64,000 nucleotides of DNA from Oceanidesulfovibrio marinus (GCF_013085545.1 NZ_CP039543.1:434001-498000); one strand, 5' to 3'. Counted from the stretch's first letter, positions 34,421 to 44,330 are shown. Notes: generated from the letters alone by a model not told the origin. Numbers and translations are program-made.

Positions 34421-35062
34421 ATGACCAATATTCCAGATGATGCGCCTGTGCCGCCGTGGCTGGAGTGGGCGCGCGAGATGCAGGCAATGGCCCAGACCGG
34501 CCTGACCTACGCCAAGAGCCATTACGACGAGGCGTTGTTCAAGCGTTTCATGGAGATAGCGGCCGAGATGACGGCCATGAACAGCCAGCTCGACCGCGCG
34601 ACCGTGGAAGAGGTCTTCCTGCTGCAGCCCGGTTACGCCACGGTAAAGGTGGACGTGCGCGGGGCCGTGATCCGCGAGGGCAAGGTGCTGCTGGTGCAGG
34701 AGCGCATGGACGAGAAGTGGTGCCTGCCCGGCGGCTGGGCCGACGTGGGCGAGTATCCCTCGTGCATGGTGGAGCGCGAGATTTTCGAGGAGAGCGGCGT
34801 GCGTGCGCGGGCCAGGCGGCTGGTGGGGCTGTACGACGCCAACCGCAAGGGCCGGCCCATGGAGTTCTTCCACGCGTACAAGGCCGTGTTCATCTGCAAG
34901 GACCTGGGCGGAGAGCCGCACTCCAGCGACGAAACCCTGGACGCCGCCTTCTTTGACTTCGACGACCTGCCGACTCTGTCCGAGAATCGCACCAACGCAG
35001 CCCATCTGGCCGAGGTTCGCAAGCACCTTGACGATCCCGGCCGGCCGGCCGCTTTCGACTAG
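34421..35062 (+). CDS. Nudix hydrolase with N-terminal helical domain
   Basis: The protein has 213 residues. Residues 1-70 form the helical NUDIX_N-type extension (WLEWAREMQAMAQTGLTYAKSHYDEALFKRFMEI). The Nudix box GGWADVGEYPSCMVEREIFEESGV (GX5EX7REUXEEXGU) lies at about 106-128. The close pattern is that of ADP-ribose or X-linked nucleoside-diphosphate pyrophosphatases. It would hydrolyse nucleoside diphosphate derivatives in the cytoplasm. The ribosome site is weak, and a structured repeat sits in its 5' region. The octaheme cytochrome follows after 24 bases. Confidence 0.9.
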   Translation: MTNIPDDAPVPPWLEWAREMQAMAQTGLTYAKSHYDEALFKRFMEIAAEMTAMNSQLDRATVEEVFLLQPGYATVKVDVRGAVIREGKVLLVQERMDEKWCLPGGWADVGEYPSCMVEREIFEESGVRARARRLVGLYDANRKGRPMEFFHAYKAVFICKDLGGEPHSSDETLDAAFFDFDDLPTLSENRTNAAHLAEVRKHLDDPGRPAAFD

Positions 35063-35086
35063 TCAACGATTCCCAGGAGGATATCC

Positions 35087-36628
35087 ATGTTGCGACATTT
35101 CCGTATACTCACTCTGTGCTCCCTGGCGGCGTTGTTCTGCCTTGTGCCGGCGCAGCGGGGGCTTGCGCAGGACAAGGACGATGCGGACGACATTCCGGTC
35201 TCCGACGCCACCTCCCAGTGTCTGGCCTGTCATGAGGGCCTGCATCCCGGCATTGTGGCTGGCTGGCGCAAGAGCCGGCACGCGCGCATCACCCCGGCCG
35301 AGGGCCTGAAGAAGGACGAGCAGGCGCGGCGGGTCTCCAGCACGGACATTCCCGAGGAGCTGCAGGAAACAGTGGTGGGCTGCGCCGAGTGCCACACCAT
35401 GCGGTCCGGCAAGCACGCCGACACCTTTGAGCACGCCGGTTTCCAGGTCCATGTGGTGGTTTCCCCGGACGACTGCGCCACCTGCCACGCCACGGAGCGG
35501 GAGGAGTACAAGGACAACCTCATGTCCCAGGCGTACGGCAACCTGGTGAACAACCCCTTCTACCAGCAGTTCGTGGTCAGCGTGAACGGCCATATGGCCA
35601 GAACCGACACAGGCAAAGCCGAGTTCACTCCGAGCGACCCGGAAACCTACGCCGAGAGCTGCCTCTACTGCCACGGCACCAAGCTTTCCGTGAACGGCAC
35701 CAAGACCCACGACACTGACTATGGATCGTTCGACGTCCCGGTTATCGAGGGCTGGCCCAACCAGGGGCCGGGCCGCATCAACCTGGACGGGAGCAAGGGC
35801 TCCTGCACGCCCTGCCACACCCGGCACACCTTCTCCATCGCAGAGGCGCGCTCCCCTGCCACGTGCGGGGAGTGCCACAGCGGGCCGGACGTGCCGGCGT
35901 ACAAGGTCTATGACCTTTCCAAGCACGGCACCATCTACAACTCCAAGCACGGGGACTGGGACTTCGACGCCGTGCCGTGGACCGTGGGCAAGGACTTCCG
36001 CGCGCCCACCTGCGCCACCTGCCACATCTCGGAGGTGGTCTCTCCGGACGGCACGGTGATCGCCAAGCGCACTCACGCCGTAACGCCGCGGCTGCCGTGG
36101 CGCATCTTTGGCCTGATCTACGCGCATCCCCAGCCGGCCAAAGCGGACACGTCCATCATCGTCAACCAGGACGGCATCCACCTGCCCACTACCTTTGACG
36201 GCGATATCGCCATGGACTTCCTCATCGGCGAAAAGGAACAGGACGCGCGCACCGGGAACATGCAGGCCGTTTGCCGCTCCTGCCACGGCGCGAGCTGGGT
36301 GGAGCATCACTGGGCACGGTTCGAGAACACCATCAAGGTGACCAACGAGCGGACCAGAGCAGCGACCAAGGTGATGAGCGAAGCCTGGAAGGACGGACTG
36401 GCCACGGGCTTGGACAAGGACGGCAACCCCTTTGATGAGTACCCCGAACGCCTGTGGACCGGCGTCTGGTTCTTTGCCGCGAACCACGTGCGCTACGCCT
36501 CGGCCATGGCCGGCGGCGGCGACTACGGCGTGTTCGAGAGGGGCCGCTACAACGTCTCGGAACGCTTCATCGAACTGAACGACTGGGTGACCAACCAGAA
36601 GATTATGAAGCAGCCTAAAGGCAAGTAG
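35087..36628 (+). CDS. Octaheme cytochrome c, hydroxylamine-oxidoreductase-like
   Basis: The protein has 513 residues with a signal peptide ending GLAQD. Eight CxxCH sites are visible: CLACH, CAECH, CATCH, CLYCH, CTPCH, CGECH, CATCH and CRSCH, matching the HAO-family count. The C-terminal WFFAANHVRYASAMAGGGDYGVFERGRYN resembles the conserved end of HAO. The KHGTIYNSKHGDW region is also family-like. Homologues without the cross-linking Tyr act as reductases (epsilon-HAO type) of hydroxylamine or nitrite. It is periplasmic. No membrane quinol dehydrogenase (NrfH or CycX type) gene is adjacent, so its redox partner is not identified. Confidence 0.88.
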   Translation: MLRHFRILTLCSLAALFCLVPAQRGLAQDKDDADDIPVSDATSQCLACHEGLHPGIVAGWRKSRHARITPAEGLKKDEQARRVSSTDIPEELQETVVGCAECHTMRSGKHADTFEHAGFQVHVVVSPDDCATCHATEREEYKDNLMSQAYGNLVNNPFYQQFVVSVNGHMARTDTGKAEFTPSDPETYAESCLYCHGTKLSVNGTKTHDTDYGSFDVPVIEGWPNQGPGRINLDGSKGSCTPCHTRHTFSIAEARSPATCGECHSGPDVPAYKVYDLSKHGTIYNSKHGDWDFDAVPWTVGKDFRAPTCATCHISEVVSPDGTVIAKRTHAVTPRLPWRIFGLIYAHPQPAKADTSIIVNQDGIHLPTTFDGDIAMDFLIGEKEQDARTGNMQAVCRSCHGASWVEHHWARFENTIKVTNERTRAATKVMSEAWKDGLATGLDKDGNPFDEYPERLWTGVWFFAANHVRYASAMAGGGDYGVFERGRYNVSERFIELNDWVTNQKIMKQPKGK

Positions 36629-36651
36629 CAGCCCAACAGACCAAAAATATG

Positions 36652-36692
36652 AAACAGCCCGGCAGTCCTGCGCGATTGCCGGGCTGTTTTTC
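36652..36692 (+). terminator. Terminator after the octaheme cytochrome gene
   Basis: The stem AAACAGCCCGGCA / TGCCGGGCTGTTT is followed by TTCG. Confidence 0.9.
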
Positions 36693-36852
36693 GTATGGAG
36701 CAGAGAAAAGGAAGAAACTCGCCTTAGCCTTCAAATCCATATCATAAGTGGCGGATCACGCGTACGCCATAGTACGCATTGCGCAGCGGTTCAGTCTGTT
36801 ATATATAGCTATACTGGTTGTAAAAACATATAGCATGGTCTAGGGGGAAGTG

Positions 36853-37344
36853 ATGCTCAAATTATGTATCTCGATTATCATTTTATTTGCAGCCCTGGGA
36901 TATCGTCCTGCGGATGGGCATGCCATGGACTATAAAAAGGAAGTACAGAGGGCGAAAGCTGTTCTTACGTGTCGAAATGAGAAGATTTTCCCGCCGTCTC
37001 AGTCAGTCCCTTGGGGGATGTGGGGGTGTGTCACCGGTGCGAAAGAAACGGTGAAGTTTTTTATAAACAGCGACAGGAAAGCCAAAGTAGTCACAAAGGT
37101 GAAGTACCTTTGGAACGATTGGATTCGTAATGTCGGAGAGGGACTCCATTCAGACAAGCGAGAGGCGCGCCAATTTGTGAAATCATTTGCTGATCTCTAT
37201 GCGCCGGACAAGAAGCAAGAGATCGTAGACGCCTTTTTTGGGGACGTCGATGTTACGTTTGAGAATGAGAAGTACACCATCAAATATACATATGAAGTGG
37301 GCCCAGGCATCGCGGAACATATGTATGTATTAACCCCGAAGTAG
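36853..37344 (+). CDS. AT-rich orphan secreted protein
   Basis: The protein has 163 residues from the ATG at 36853 (GGGGGAAGTG upstream). The start MLKLCISIIILFAALGYRPADGHA is a likely signal peptide. The mature part is Lys-rich and basic (DYKKEVQRAKAVLTCRNEKIF, DRKAKVVTKVKYLWNDWIR) with two Cys. Its base composition (about 47% GC) is well below its neighbours, suggesting recent transfer. I recognise no family. Confidence 0.65.
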   Translation: MLKLCISIIILFAALGYRPADGHAMDYKKEVQRAKAVLTCRNEKIFPPSQSVPWGMWGCVTGAKETVKFFINSDRKAKVVTKVKYLWNDWIRNVGEGLHSDKREARQFVKSFADLYAPDKKQEIVDAFFGDVDVTFENEKYTIKYTYEVGPGIAEHMYVLTPK

Positions 37345-37739
37345 GCTGCACGACTCAGCGAGCCGGGACAGGGAGGCACGGAATGCCCCACCTCGCCCAC
37401 ATGGGGCCCTAGAGACAGTGTTCCCCAGGCCGCCGAAGGAATCGCCGGGCCGCCGTCGTCATCATTCCCTCCAGCCCTCCCAGACACCTTGCGCAAATCG
37501 TTTATACAGGGACAATCAAGGCTGAAATGATGCGCAATGCTTTACGAATTGTAAAAAAATCCGACATCTGGCTCGGCGTTTCGAAGTTTCTATCAGGTAA
37601 GCGGGTGTCTATTTTCTACCTGATTTGTGCATGATATAAAATTCACAATCTCTCGAATGCTTGGCATGAGCCTTGCCTCGTGCCTCCTCGTGACGGATCG
37701 ATGGAATCACGTTCCCCCCTTCCAACGCGAGGTAACTCA
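37345..37739. other. Gap with dispersed-repeat-like remnant
   Basis: This 395-base stretch contains, around 37415-37460, CAGTGTTCCCCAGGCCGCCG followed by GGGCCGCC. The text recurs nearly at 57410-57440 (CCGTGTTCCCCGGGCCGCCG), a dispersed intergenic repeat. From 37500 onward the DNA is AT-rich and probably holds the chemoreceptor promoter. No gene is supported. Confidence 0.45.
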
Positions 37740-39695
37740 ATGTCCATTAAGGCTCGTCTGTACTTCCTGCTGCTGCTCACCCTCCTTGGATTTCTCAGTT
37801 TCTTCACGGCCAATCTGATTGGCCAGCGCCTGATAGCACGGTTGTCCCGGTTGGAGAACCTTGCGCTCGAAGGCGAGGTGCAGGTTCTTCAGGTGCGCCG
37901 GCACGAAAAGAACCTCATCATGCGCGACGACCTGGCCTACACGGACAAGGCCAAAGAATACCTGGCCACACTACGCGCCACGCTGGACAACATTGCGACG
38001 GATGACCAGGACAATGCCGAAGCGTGCCGCACGGCGGCAGCCGCCGTATCCGCCTACGAAACCGACCTGTTGGCCCTGAGCGACACCATGCAGACAATGG
38101 GGCTTTCCGAAACGCAGGGCCTGCTCGGCCGTTTTGTGGCGGCGGCGCGCCGGATGGGTGACGACATCGAGGCCTCCGGCGACACCGGAGCGCGAATCGC
38201 CCTGCTGGAGCTGCGGCGCCAGGAAAAGAACGTGCTCCAGCGCGGGGATGGGTATGTGCCGGCATTCCGCACCAGGCTCGATACGCTGCAGGATCAGGTG
38301 CAGAGAGCCAGTGCAGGAGCTCTGCGCGACGAGCTGGAAGCCTACATCGCGGCGTTTACGCAGTACGCCCAGGGCATGGCGCGCAAACGAGAGCTCACCC
38401 AGACGCTGGTAGAGCAGGGCCGCAGCATGGAGCCCCATATGCTCAAGCTTCGACAATACTACACGGACAAACGCCGCGATCTTTCCTCCTCCATCGCCAT
38501 GACCACCGGCGCCATGGAGCTTGGTCTGGCCGTTGTCATCTGCCTGTTGTTCTGGCGGATAATCCGCGGCATCGGCTTTTCACTGGGGTCGCTCCAGAAC
38601 TACACCCAGGCGGTGGCCGGCGGTGACAGGAACACCATGCCAACAGGCGTTTTCCAGGGCGAGTTCGCCGCGCTCCGCGATGACGTTACCGGCATGGTGG
38701 GACGGCTCAACGAGACCATCGCGGTTGCCGAGGAGCAACAGGCCGAAGCAGCGAGCCATGCCGAGAAAGCCACCAGGGCCGAGGCCGAAGCCCTGGAGCT
38801 GCAGCGGCGGGCCCAGAGTCTGTACTCGGGCAATCTCGAAGTGGCGGAGCGCGCCAGACATATTGCCGAGGAGCTTTCCGGAGCGGCCGTGTCGCTTTCG
38901 GCCATGTCCGAGCAGGTTGCCAACGGCGCCGTGGTCCAGAAGGACCGGATGTACGAGACGTCCACGGCCATGGAGCAGATGAATGCGACGGTTCTGGAGA
39001 TAGCCCGCAGCGCCAGCCTGGCGGCGGAGGCGGCCCAGGCCGCGCGCGAGAACGCCCTGCAGGGCGCCGACGTTGTCCGCAAGACCGGCGACTCCATGCA
39101 GGCGGTCAGCCGGATCACGAACAAGCTCAAGGACTCCATGGGATTGCTGGGACACGACGCCAGGGGCGTCGGCGACGTCATCACCGTGATCAACGATATC
39201 GCCGATCAGACCAACCTGCTGGCGCTCAACGCGGCCATCGAGGCGGCCCGCGCAGGTGAAGCCGGCAGGGGCTTCGCCGTGGTGGCCGACGAGGTTCGCA
39301 AGCTCGCGGAAAAGACCATGACTGCGACGCACGAGGTGCGCCAGCGCATCAGCGCCATCCAGGACGCAACAAACCAGGCCCTGGGAGGCATGGACGAGGT
39401 GGCCACGGTGGTGGGCGAAGCCAGCCAGCACGCCGAGTCTTCCGGAGCGGCGTTGCAGTGTATTCTGGATCTGGCCAGCGACACGGCCGGGCAGGTGCAG
39501 TCCATTGCCGCGGCCTCGGAAGAGCAGTCCTCCGCATCGACGCAGATAAACAGCGCCGTGGAGGAGGTCACGGAGATAGCGGCTGAATCGGCGCTCGGCA
39601 TGGACAAGGCGCTGGTGTCATCCCGAGGGCTGGCGGACATGTCCGCCTCCCTCACCCGGATCATCACCGAACTGAGCACTAACGGCAGCGTGTAG
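37740..39695 (+). CDS. Methyl-accepting chemotaxis protein
   Basis: The protein has 651 residues from the ATG at 37740 ([13 protein letters not shown]), with GAGGT upstream. Transmembrane helices are at about 9-32 and 260-282. The periplasmic region between them is alpha-helical with repeated LRRQEKNVL / [14 protein letters not shown] motifs, like a helical-bimodular ligand domain. HAMP-like text follows (about 283-335). The signalling hairpin tip [21 protein letters not shown] and [16 protein letters not shown] is fully conserved. It senses a ligand and controls CheA; the ligand is not known. Confidence 0.93.
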   Translation: MSIKARLYFLLLLTLLGFLSFFTANLIGQRLIARLSRLENLALEGEVQVLQVRRHEKNLIMRDDLAYTDKAKEYLATLRATLDNIATDDQDNAEACRTAAAAVSAYETDLLALSDTMQTMGLSETQGLLGRFVAAARRMGDDIEASGDTGARIALLELRRQEKNVLQRGDGYVPAFRTRLDTLQDQVQRASAGALRDELEAYIAAFTQYAQGMARKRELTQTLVEQGRSMEPHMLKLRQYYTDKRRDLSSSIAMTTGAMELGLAVVICLLFWRIIRGIGFSLGSLQNYTQAVAGGDRNTMPTGVFQGEFAALRDDVTGMVGRLNETIAVAEEQQAEAASHAEKATRAEAEALELQRRAQSLYSGNLEVAERARHIAEELSGAAVSLSAMSEQVANGAVVQKDRMYETSTAMEQMNATVLEIARSASLAAEAAQAARENALQGADVVRKTGDSMQAVSRITNKLKDSMGLLGHDARGVGDVITVINDIADQTNLLALNAAIEAARAGEAGRGFAVVADEVRKLAEKTMTATHEVRQRISAIQDATNQALGGMDEVATVVGEASQHAESSGAALQCILDLASDTAGQVQSIAAASEEQSSASTQINSAVEEVTEIAAESALGMDKALVSSRGLADMSASLTRIITELSTNGSV

Positions 39696-39709
39696 CGCCG
39701 GCTAGGTAG

Positions 39710-39758
39710 GGCATGGTCCGCGGCTCCGGCCACAGCCACGGAGCCGCGGGCCATTGCT
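39710..39758 (+). terminator. Hairpin after the chemoreceptor gene
   Basis: The inverted repeat TGGTCCGCGGCTCCG / CGGAGCCGCGGGCCA (15 bp) is followed by only a weak T tract. It is a possible terminator. Confidence 0.5.
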
Positions 39759-39836
39759 GTTGTGTGGACTGTTGTTTTAGGCTGTTGTCCGGATATCCAT
39801 TCAGGATGCCGGACCGTATTCACGGCGGCCGTGTTG

Positions 39837-40829
39837 CTACTCCGGCTTCACCGCCATGAGCACGCCTGACTGGGACGGGCTTTCATAGCTCAGGCGGCGC
39901 ACCTTCTGCAGGCCGGCTTCCTCCATCATATCCCGCACCTCGCGGTCCGAGTAGCTGCGGCCCTCCTGGGTGCGCACGAGCATGTTCAGCGAGAAGAGCG
40001 CCGGCAAGGGCGGGCCGTCCTTGTGCTCGTTCAGGTAGAAGTCGTGGATGAGCAGCAGGCCGCCGGGGTCGAGCGCGGCCACGGCCTTGCGGATCATCTC
40101 GCGGCAGACGCCGTACCCCTGGCTGTGCAGGACGTGCGACATCCAGACCACGTCGAAATGCCTGGGCAGCGTGGTCTCCAGATAGTTGCCGGGCTCGAAC
40201 TCGATGCGGCCGGATAGGCCGAAGCGGGCAATGGTCTCCTCGGCGAATGGCCTGGTGGTGGGCAGGTCGAAGACCGTGGCGGTGAGCTTGGGATTGCGCA
40301 GGCAGAACTGGATGGCGTAGGTGCCGGGGCCGCCGCCCATGTCCAGCAAGGTGCGCCGGCCGGTCAGGTCGATACGCTCCACCAGCTCCGGGGCCTGGAG
40401 CATGGCGTTGTTGTACATGCCCATGAGAAAAGCCTCGCGCGTGTCCTCTCGGGCCTGGGTCTGCTCGCCCACCGGCTTGCCTTCCAGCACGGCGGCGTCC
40501 AGCCTGCTCCAGGAGTCCATGAGGTAGTGGTGGTGCAGCATGATGTAGCCCAGGTAGTTCTTGGAGCTCTTGCACAGATGGCGCAGGGAGACGTCCGTGT
40601 TGGAGAACCTGCCCGATTCCTTGGTGAGCAGCCCCATGGCAGCCAGGGCGTCCAGCAGCCGCGATGTGGCGTCCGGGTCGGCGTGTATGCGCGCGGCCAC
40701 GTCCTCCGGCTGCATGGAGCGGGTGTCTATGGCCGTGAACACGTCCAGCTTGATCCCGGCATGCAGCGCGCACGATTGCCAGTAGCCTCCGGAGACTTTG
40801 AGCAATGCGCCGGCATTCCATTCCTGCAT
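39837..40829 (-). CDS. O-methyltransferase-type (family 2) methyltransferase
   Basis: The protein has 330 residues. The N-terminal winged helix (IDTRSMQPEDVAARIHADPDATSRLLDAL) is the dimerisation domain of plant/bacterial O-methyltransferase family 2. The C-terminal SAM fold has LLDMGGGPGTYAIQFCL (motif I), VFDLPTTRPFAEETIARFG and ALDPGGLLLIHDFYLNEH. In this family a conserved His often acts as base (MSHVLHSQG here). The substrate is unknown. It stands alone, convergent with the chemoreceptor gene. Confidence 0.88.
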   Translation of the reverse strand: MQEWNAGALLKVSGGYWQSCALHAGIKLDVFTAIDTRSMQPEDVAARIHADPDATSRLLDALAAMGLLTKESGRFSNTDVSLRHLCKSSKNYLGYIMLHHHYLMDSWSRLDAAVLEGKPVGEQTQAREDTREAFLMGMYNNAMLQAPELVERIDLTGRRTLLDMGGGPGTYAIQFCLRNPKLTATVFDLPTTRPFAEETIARFGLSGRIEFEPGNYLETTLPRHFDVVWMSHVLHSQGYGVCREMIRKAVAALDPGGLLLIHDFYLNEHKDGPPLPALFSLNMLVRTQEGRSYSDREVRDMMEEAGLQKVRRLSYESPSQSGVLMAVKPE

Positions 40830-41098
40830 GTCGCTTTCTCCAAAAGTGAATAGCGGGTTGCGTGATTGTTACAGTTTGGATGGTATCACAGCGAGCCGGC
40901 TTCGTCGCCCCCAGCCGGCTGGGCGCGTATTACTCCAGCCATGCCCGCACGTTGGACGGGAAAAGCGGTAAATTGCTACAGATTCGGCTCTGAATATTAT
41001 CGGCAAAGAATGATTTCCCAAGAGCGGCGATGTGTGGCAACCTGCATGATTCACAGACGGCAACGACCCAACCAACCAAGACATGAAGGATAGAAGCT

Positions 41099-41503
41099 TT
41101 GGAACCTGGCGAAAATATTGTGACGGCATGTCGGACCTGCAAGGATGAACGAAAACACGTCGTGGTGGCCGCAGAAAATGGCGTCCCCCTTCGCGTGCAA
41201 TGCCTGACCTGCGGCGCCAACCGCAAGTACCGGCCTCCCAAGCCGGTGGGCACCAAGACCGCGAAGAAGACGACCTCCCGCAGCTCCAAAAAGAAGGCGC
41301 CCAAGAAGTTCCTCGACGTCTCCACGCTGCCCGTGGGCGAGGCGCGCCCTTACGCCATGGACGGTATCTTTGAGGTTGGCGATATCCTGGACCACAAGAA
41401 GTTCGGTTTTGGCCGCATCGAGGAAGTTTTCGGCTCGGAAGGAAAGATGCTCGTGCTCTTCGAAGACGGCGAGCGCAAGCTCCTCTGCGGCAAGCCTGCC
41501 TGA
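41099..41503 (+). CDS. Zinc-ribbon protein with basic linker and Tudor-like tail
   Basis: The protein has 134 residues from a TTG at 41099 (AAGGA upstream); in-frame starts downstream would cut into the zinc ribbon. Residues 10-40 carry two CxxC pairs (CRTC, CLTC), a zinc ribbon. Residues 45-70 are Lys/Arg/Ser-rich (KKTTSRSSKKKAPKK). The tail (VGDILDHKKFGFGRIEEVFG...MLVLFEDGERKLLCG) resembles the small Tudor-like domain at the C-terminus of UvrD/PcrA-type helicases, which contacts RNA polymerase. A nucleic-acid or polymerase-binding role is plausible. Confidence 0.65.
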   Translation: MEPGENIVTACRTCKDERKHVVVAAENGVPLRVQCLTCGANRKYRPPKPVGTKTAKKTTSRSSKKKAPKKFLDVSTLPVGEARPYAMDGIFEVGDILDHKKFGFGRIEEVFGSEGKMLVLFEDGERKLLCGKPA

Positions 41504-41720
41504 CATAAGTCCACAATTCTGGATACTTGGCGCTGCCGGCACGGCCCGCAACGGGCCCTTGGCCATGATCGCCGCAAACCGGCAGGCGCATGACATAGCA
41601 CAGGCCCGGGGATGATCTCTCCGGGCCTTCTTTTGTGCGATTTCAGGAGATGCTCGTATCTGGTGGTTCGCCGCCGGGTCAGGCCGGAGCCGCAGAGCGG
41701 CCTCCATTTCCCAATTACTG

Positions 41721-42476
41721 CTACTTGTCGTCCTTGCCCAGCACGCCGCGGGTGGCTACGCCCACGAGCAGGGCGAACATCACGTAGCTCGTCAGGCATT
41801 GCAGGGCCACGGACACCTTGGCCAGGGAAGTGTGCGGCGTGATGTCGCCGAAGCCCAGCGTGGTCATGACCACCACGCTGAAGTAGAACGAGTTGACCAG
41901 CATGGAGCCCTGGCCCCCGAAGTTGAAGGCCGGTTGCGCGCCGGTGAACAGCTCGGGAAAGAGGTCCAGCGCTACGTTGATGAGGGTAAAGGCGGTGAGC
42001 AGCGACAGGTAGGTGTAAAGCAGCGAACCCACCTGCGGCCAGGTCGGGTTGCGGTTGGGCGCCAAGAGCGAAGCCACCGTGCGCAGGAAGCTGGCCACGC
42101 GCAGAACCACTGCGAGCACGGTGAATAGCGTGACGGCCATGAGCACCGTGGCGGAGAGGATCATGAGCACAGGCAGCACGCCGCAGACAAAGCCGACCAC
42201 GGCCAGAATCAGCGCGCCGTGGCGGTCCCGCGGGGAGAGCCTTCTTTGGATCAGGTAGGCCGCCCCGCCCAGGACGATGCCGCACACGACGAGGATGAGA
42301 TACACCTGGAGCTGCGAGGTGTGGTACATGGCCTCAAGATCCCACCAGGCCTGCGCCAGGCTCATGAAGCCGAGCCCGAGACACAGCAGGGGAGCAAAGT
42401 GCGTCACCGTGAGGTCGAACGACCGCGAGTGCATGAGCCGGTAGACCGGCGAGTTGTGCCGTGGCGAATGTGTCAT
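41721..42476 (-). CDS. Two-pore-helix ion channel (K+ channel type)
   Basis: The protein has 251 residues with about five hydrophobic segments. The pore loop FYFSVVVMTTLGFGDITP carries the TLGFGD potassium-channel filter, flanked by inner helices. The first half has four hydrophobic segments, as in the Ion_trans_2 single-pore type. A Trp/Phe-rich ion-conduction helix follows the filter. It would conduct K+ across the inner membrane; gating is unknown, since no RCK/TrkA-N domain is visible. Confidence 0.85.
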   Translation of the reverse strand: MTHSPRHNSPVYRLMHSRSFDLTVTHFAPLLCLGLGFMSLAQAWWDLEAMYHTSQLQVYLILVVCGIVLGGAAYLIQRRLSPRDRHGALILAVVGFVCGVLPVLMILSATVLMAVTLFTVLAVVLRVASFLRTVASLLAPNRNPTWPQVGSLLYTYLSLLTAFTLINVALDLFPELFTGAQPAFNFGGQGSMLVNSFYFSVVVMTTLGFGDITPHTSLAKVSVALQCLTSYVMFALLVGVATRGVLGKDDK

Positions 42477-42550
42477 GGTTTATCCATTGTTGTAGCACAG
42501 TTCGCCCGCTTTGCCCGCGATGTCAACGTGGATGTGCAGAGATGGCGTCT

Positions 42551-43336
42551 TCAGTACAGCCCGCGGCGGCGGTAGGCCCGCGAGACGGTGAGCTCCACCA
42601 GGACGAAGAGTATGAGCGGCGCGATGAAGAAGACCAGGGTGAGGGCCGAGGCCAGGCCCAGATCCGACGAAGCCAGGAAGGGAAAGAGGTAGCCCGTGAA
42701 GGAAGGCACCCGGCCGCCGCCGATGAGGAAGACCAGGAAGTACTCGGAAAAGGCCACCAGAAAAACCACGGAGCCCCCGGCAACAATGGCCGGCATGAGC
42801 AGAGGCAGCTCCACCCGCCAGAGCCGGCTCAATGGACCGGCCCCCAGGTTCTGCGCGCACAGGGCGTACTCCTCGCCAAAGGACTGGTACCCGGCTACCA
42901 GCGCCCGCAGCATGTACGGGTAGCTGAACGTGGCCAGCACCAGCACCACGCCGAGCATCGTGTCGTTCAGGCCCGCGCGGATGAACATGTAGTGCACGCC
43001 CATGGAGAAGGTCATGGCCGGCACCAGGGCCGGCGCCAGCAGGATGCCCTCCAGCAGGACCTTGCCGGGAAAGCGCCGCCTGGCAAAGAGGTGGGCCGGC
43101 GCGATGGTCAGCACCAGGGTGAGCGCGGCTGTGGCCAGGGAGTACGCCGTCGAGGAGGCCAGGTGCTTGGCCACGGATTGCCACTCCCCGGCGATGTACC
43201 GGACGGCGCGCAGGTCGAACCGCCGCGGCAGAAGATCGGGAAACGCCCAGCCCGAGCCCAGGGAGTAGACCGCGAGCACGGCGAGCGGCGCGAGAAAGAG
43301 CACGGCCAGCATGGCCAACAGCAGAGGCCGTTTCAT
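42551..43336 (-). CDS. ABC transporter permease (YnjC-like half, second permease)
   Basis: The protein has 261 residues from the ATG at 43334-43336 (MKRPLLLAML). It has six hydrophobic segments and a BPD-type EAA-like loop (GYQSFGEEYALCAQNLGAGPLSRLWRVELPLL). It is the second permease of a four-gene importer with the genes at 43431, 44331 and 45695. In E. coli YnjBCD the two permease halves are fused in YnjC; here they are separate. The substrate is unknown. Confidence 0.85.
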   Translation of the reverse strand: MKRPLLLAMLAVLFLAPLAVLAVYSLGSGWAFPDLLPRRFDLRAVRYIAGEWQSVAKHLASSTAYSLATAALTLVLTIAPAHLFARRRFPGKVLLEGILLAPALVPAMTFSMGVHYMFIRAGLNDTMLGVVLVLATFSYPYMLRALVAGYQSFGEEYALCAQNLGAGPLSRLWRVELPLLMPAIVAGGSVVFLVAFSEYFLVFLIGGGRVPSFTGYLFPFLASSDLGLASALTLVFFIAPLILFVLVELTVSRAYRRRGLY

Positions 43337-43430
43337 GGCAACCTCATGGCCGCGGCTCCGGCAGAACCCCGCATGCATCCGCGTTGCGGCACTTGATTTG
43401 TCCATCCGGCGGATGCGCGGAGCGCGTTCT

Positions 43431-44318
43431 TCACAGCTTGCGCTCCTTCTGGCCCAGGCGCGAGGCCGTGCGCGTGTAGATCACGATGAACCCCACGGAG
43501 AAGAGGAACATGAGCGTGAGCAGGGCCATGGCCGTGGGCCGGTCCGCCAGGGTCCGCTTGAAGTAGAGGTTGAACGCCTCTACGCTGAGCATGCCCGGCG
43601 AGCTCTCGCCCACCAGGTAGGGGATATCGAACGCGCCGAAGCTGTAGAGGAAGAGGATGATGAACACCGTATGCAGCACCGGCGCGAGATGCGGCAGGAT
43701 GATGGTGCGGAAGATGGTCGCGCGGCTCGCGTGGAACATGTGCGCCGTCTGCACTAGGCCGGGGTCCAGTCGGCGCAGCGCGGCCAGGCTCAGCAGCACC
43801 ACAAAGGGCGTTTCCTTGTAGAGATAGGCCAGGATGATGCCGCCGCCCCAGCCGCCGTAGAGGATGGAGGGGAAGTCGGCCGGCGTGTCCACCAGCCCGA
43901 TGTGGAAGGCCAGGGAGCTGAGCACGCCACTGCGGCTGAGAAAGATGATGGCCAGAAAGCCCACGGCGATGGGCGGCAGGATGAGCGGCGTCTTGTAGAT
44001 GATGGTCCAGCGCTGCAAGGCGTTGGGCAGCCGCCAGATGGCGTAGGCCAGGATGGAACCGCAGATCACCGACAACCCCGCGGACGCCAGGGCCACCCAC
44101 AGGGACAGCAGGATGGAGCCGGCCAGATGCGGCCTCGTGAGCTCCTGATAGGCGGCAAAGGCGCCGCCCTCGTACGGAAAGGGCAGCGCCACGCCGAATG
44201 ATTGGGCTATAGCCAGGGCCAACCCGCCGCCGAACAGCGCCACGCACGGCAGCGCCAGCGGCGAGAGCCGCAGCAGCGCCTGGCCCAGAGAGAGCCGGCC
44301 TGTGGAATCCTTGGTCAT
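43431..44318 (-). CDS. ABC transporter permease (YnjC-like, first permease)
   Basis: The protein has 295 residues with six hydrophobic segments. The EAA-type loop is AALRRLDPGLVQTAHMFHASRATIFRTIILPHLAPVLH. The start MTKDSTGRLSLGQALLRLSPLALPCV leads into TM1. It lies between the substrate-binding lipoprotein gene (12 bases upstream) and the second permease gene. The operon is encoded in the order ATPase, binding protein, permease, permease. Confidence 0.87.
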   Translation of the reverse strand: MTKDSTGRLSLGQALLRLSPLALPCVALFGGGLALAIAQSFGVALPFPYEGGAFAAYQELTRPHLAGSILLSLWVALASAGLSVICGSILAYAIWRLPNALQRWTIIYKTPLILPPIAVGFLAIIFLSRSGVLSSLAFHIGLVDTPADFPSILYGGWGGGIILAYLYKETPFVVLLSLAALRRLDPGLVQTAHMFHASRATIFRTIILPHLAPVLHTVFIILFLYSFGAFDIPYLVGESSPGMLSVEAFNLYFKRTLADRPTAMALLTLMFLFSVGFIVIYTRTASRLGQKERKL

Positions 44319-44330
44319 GAGCGCATCCCG

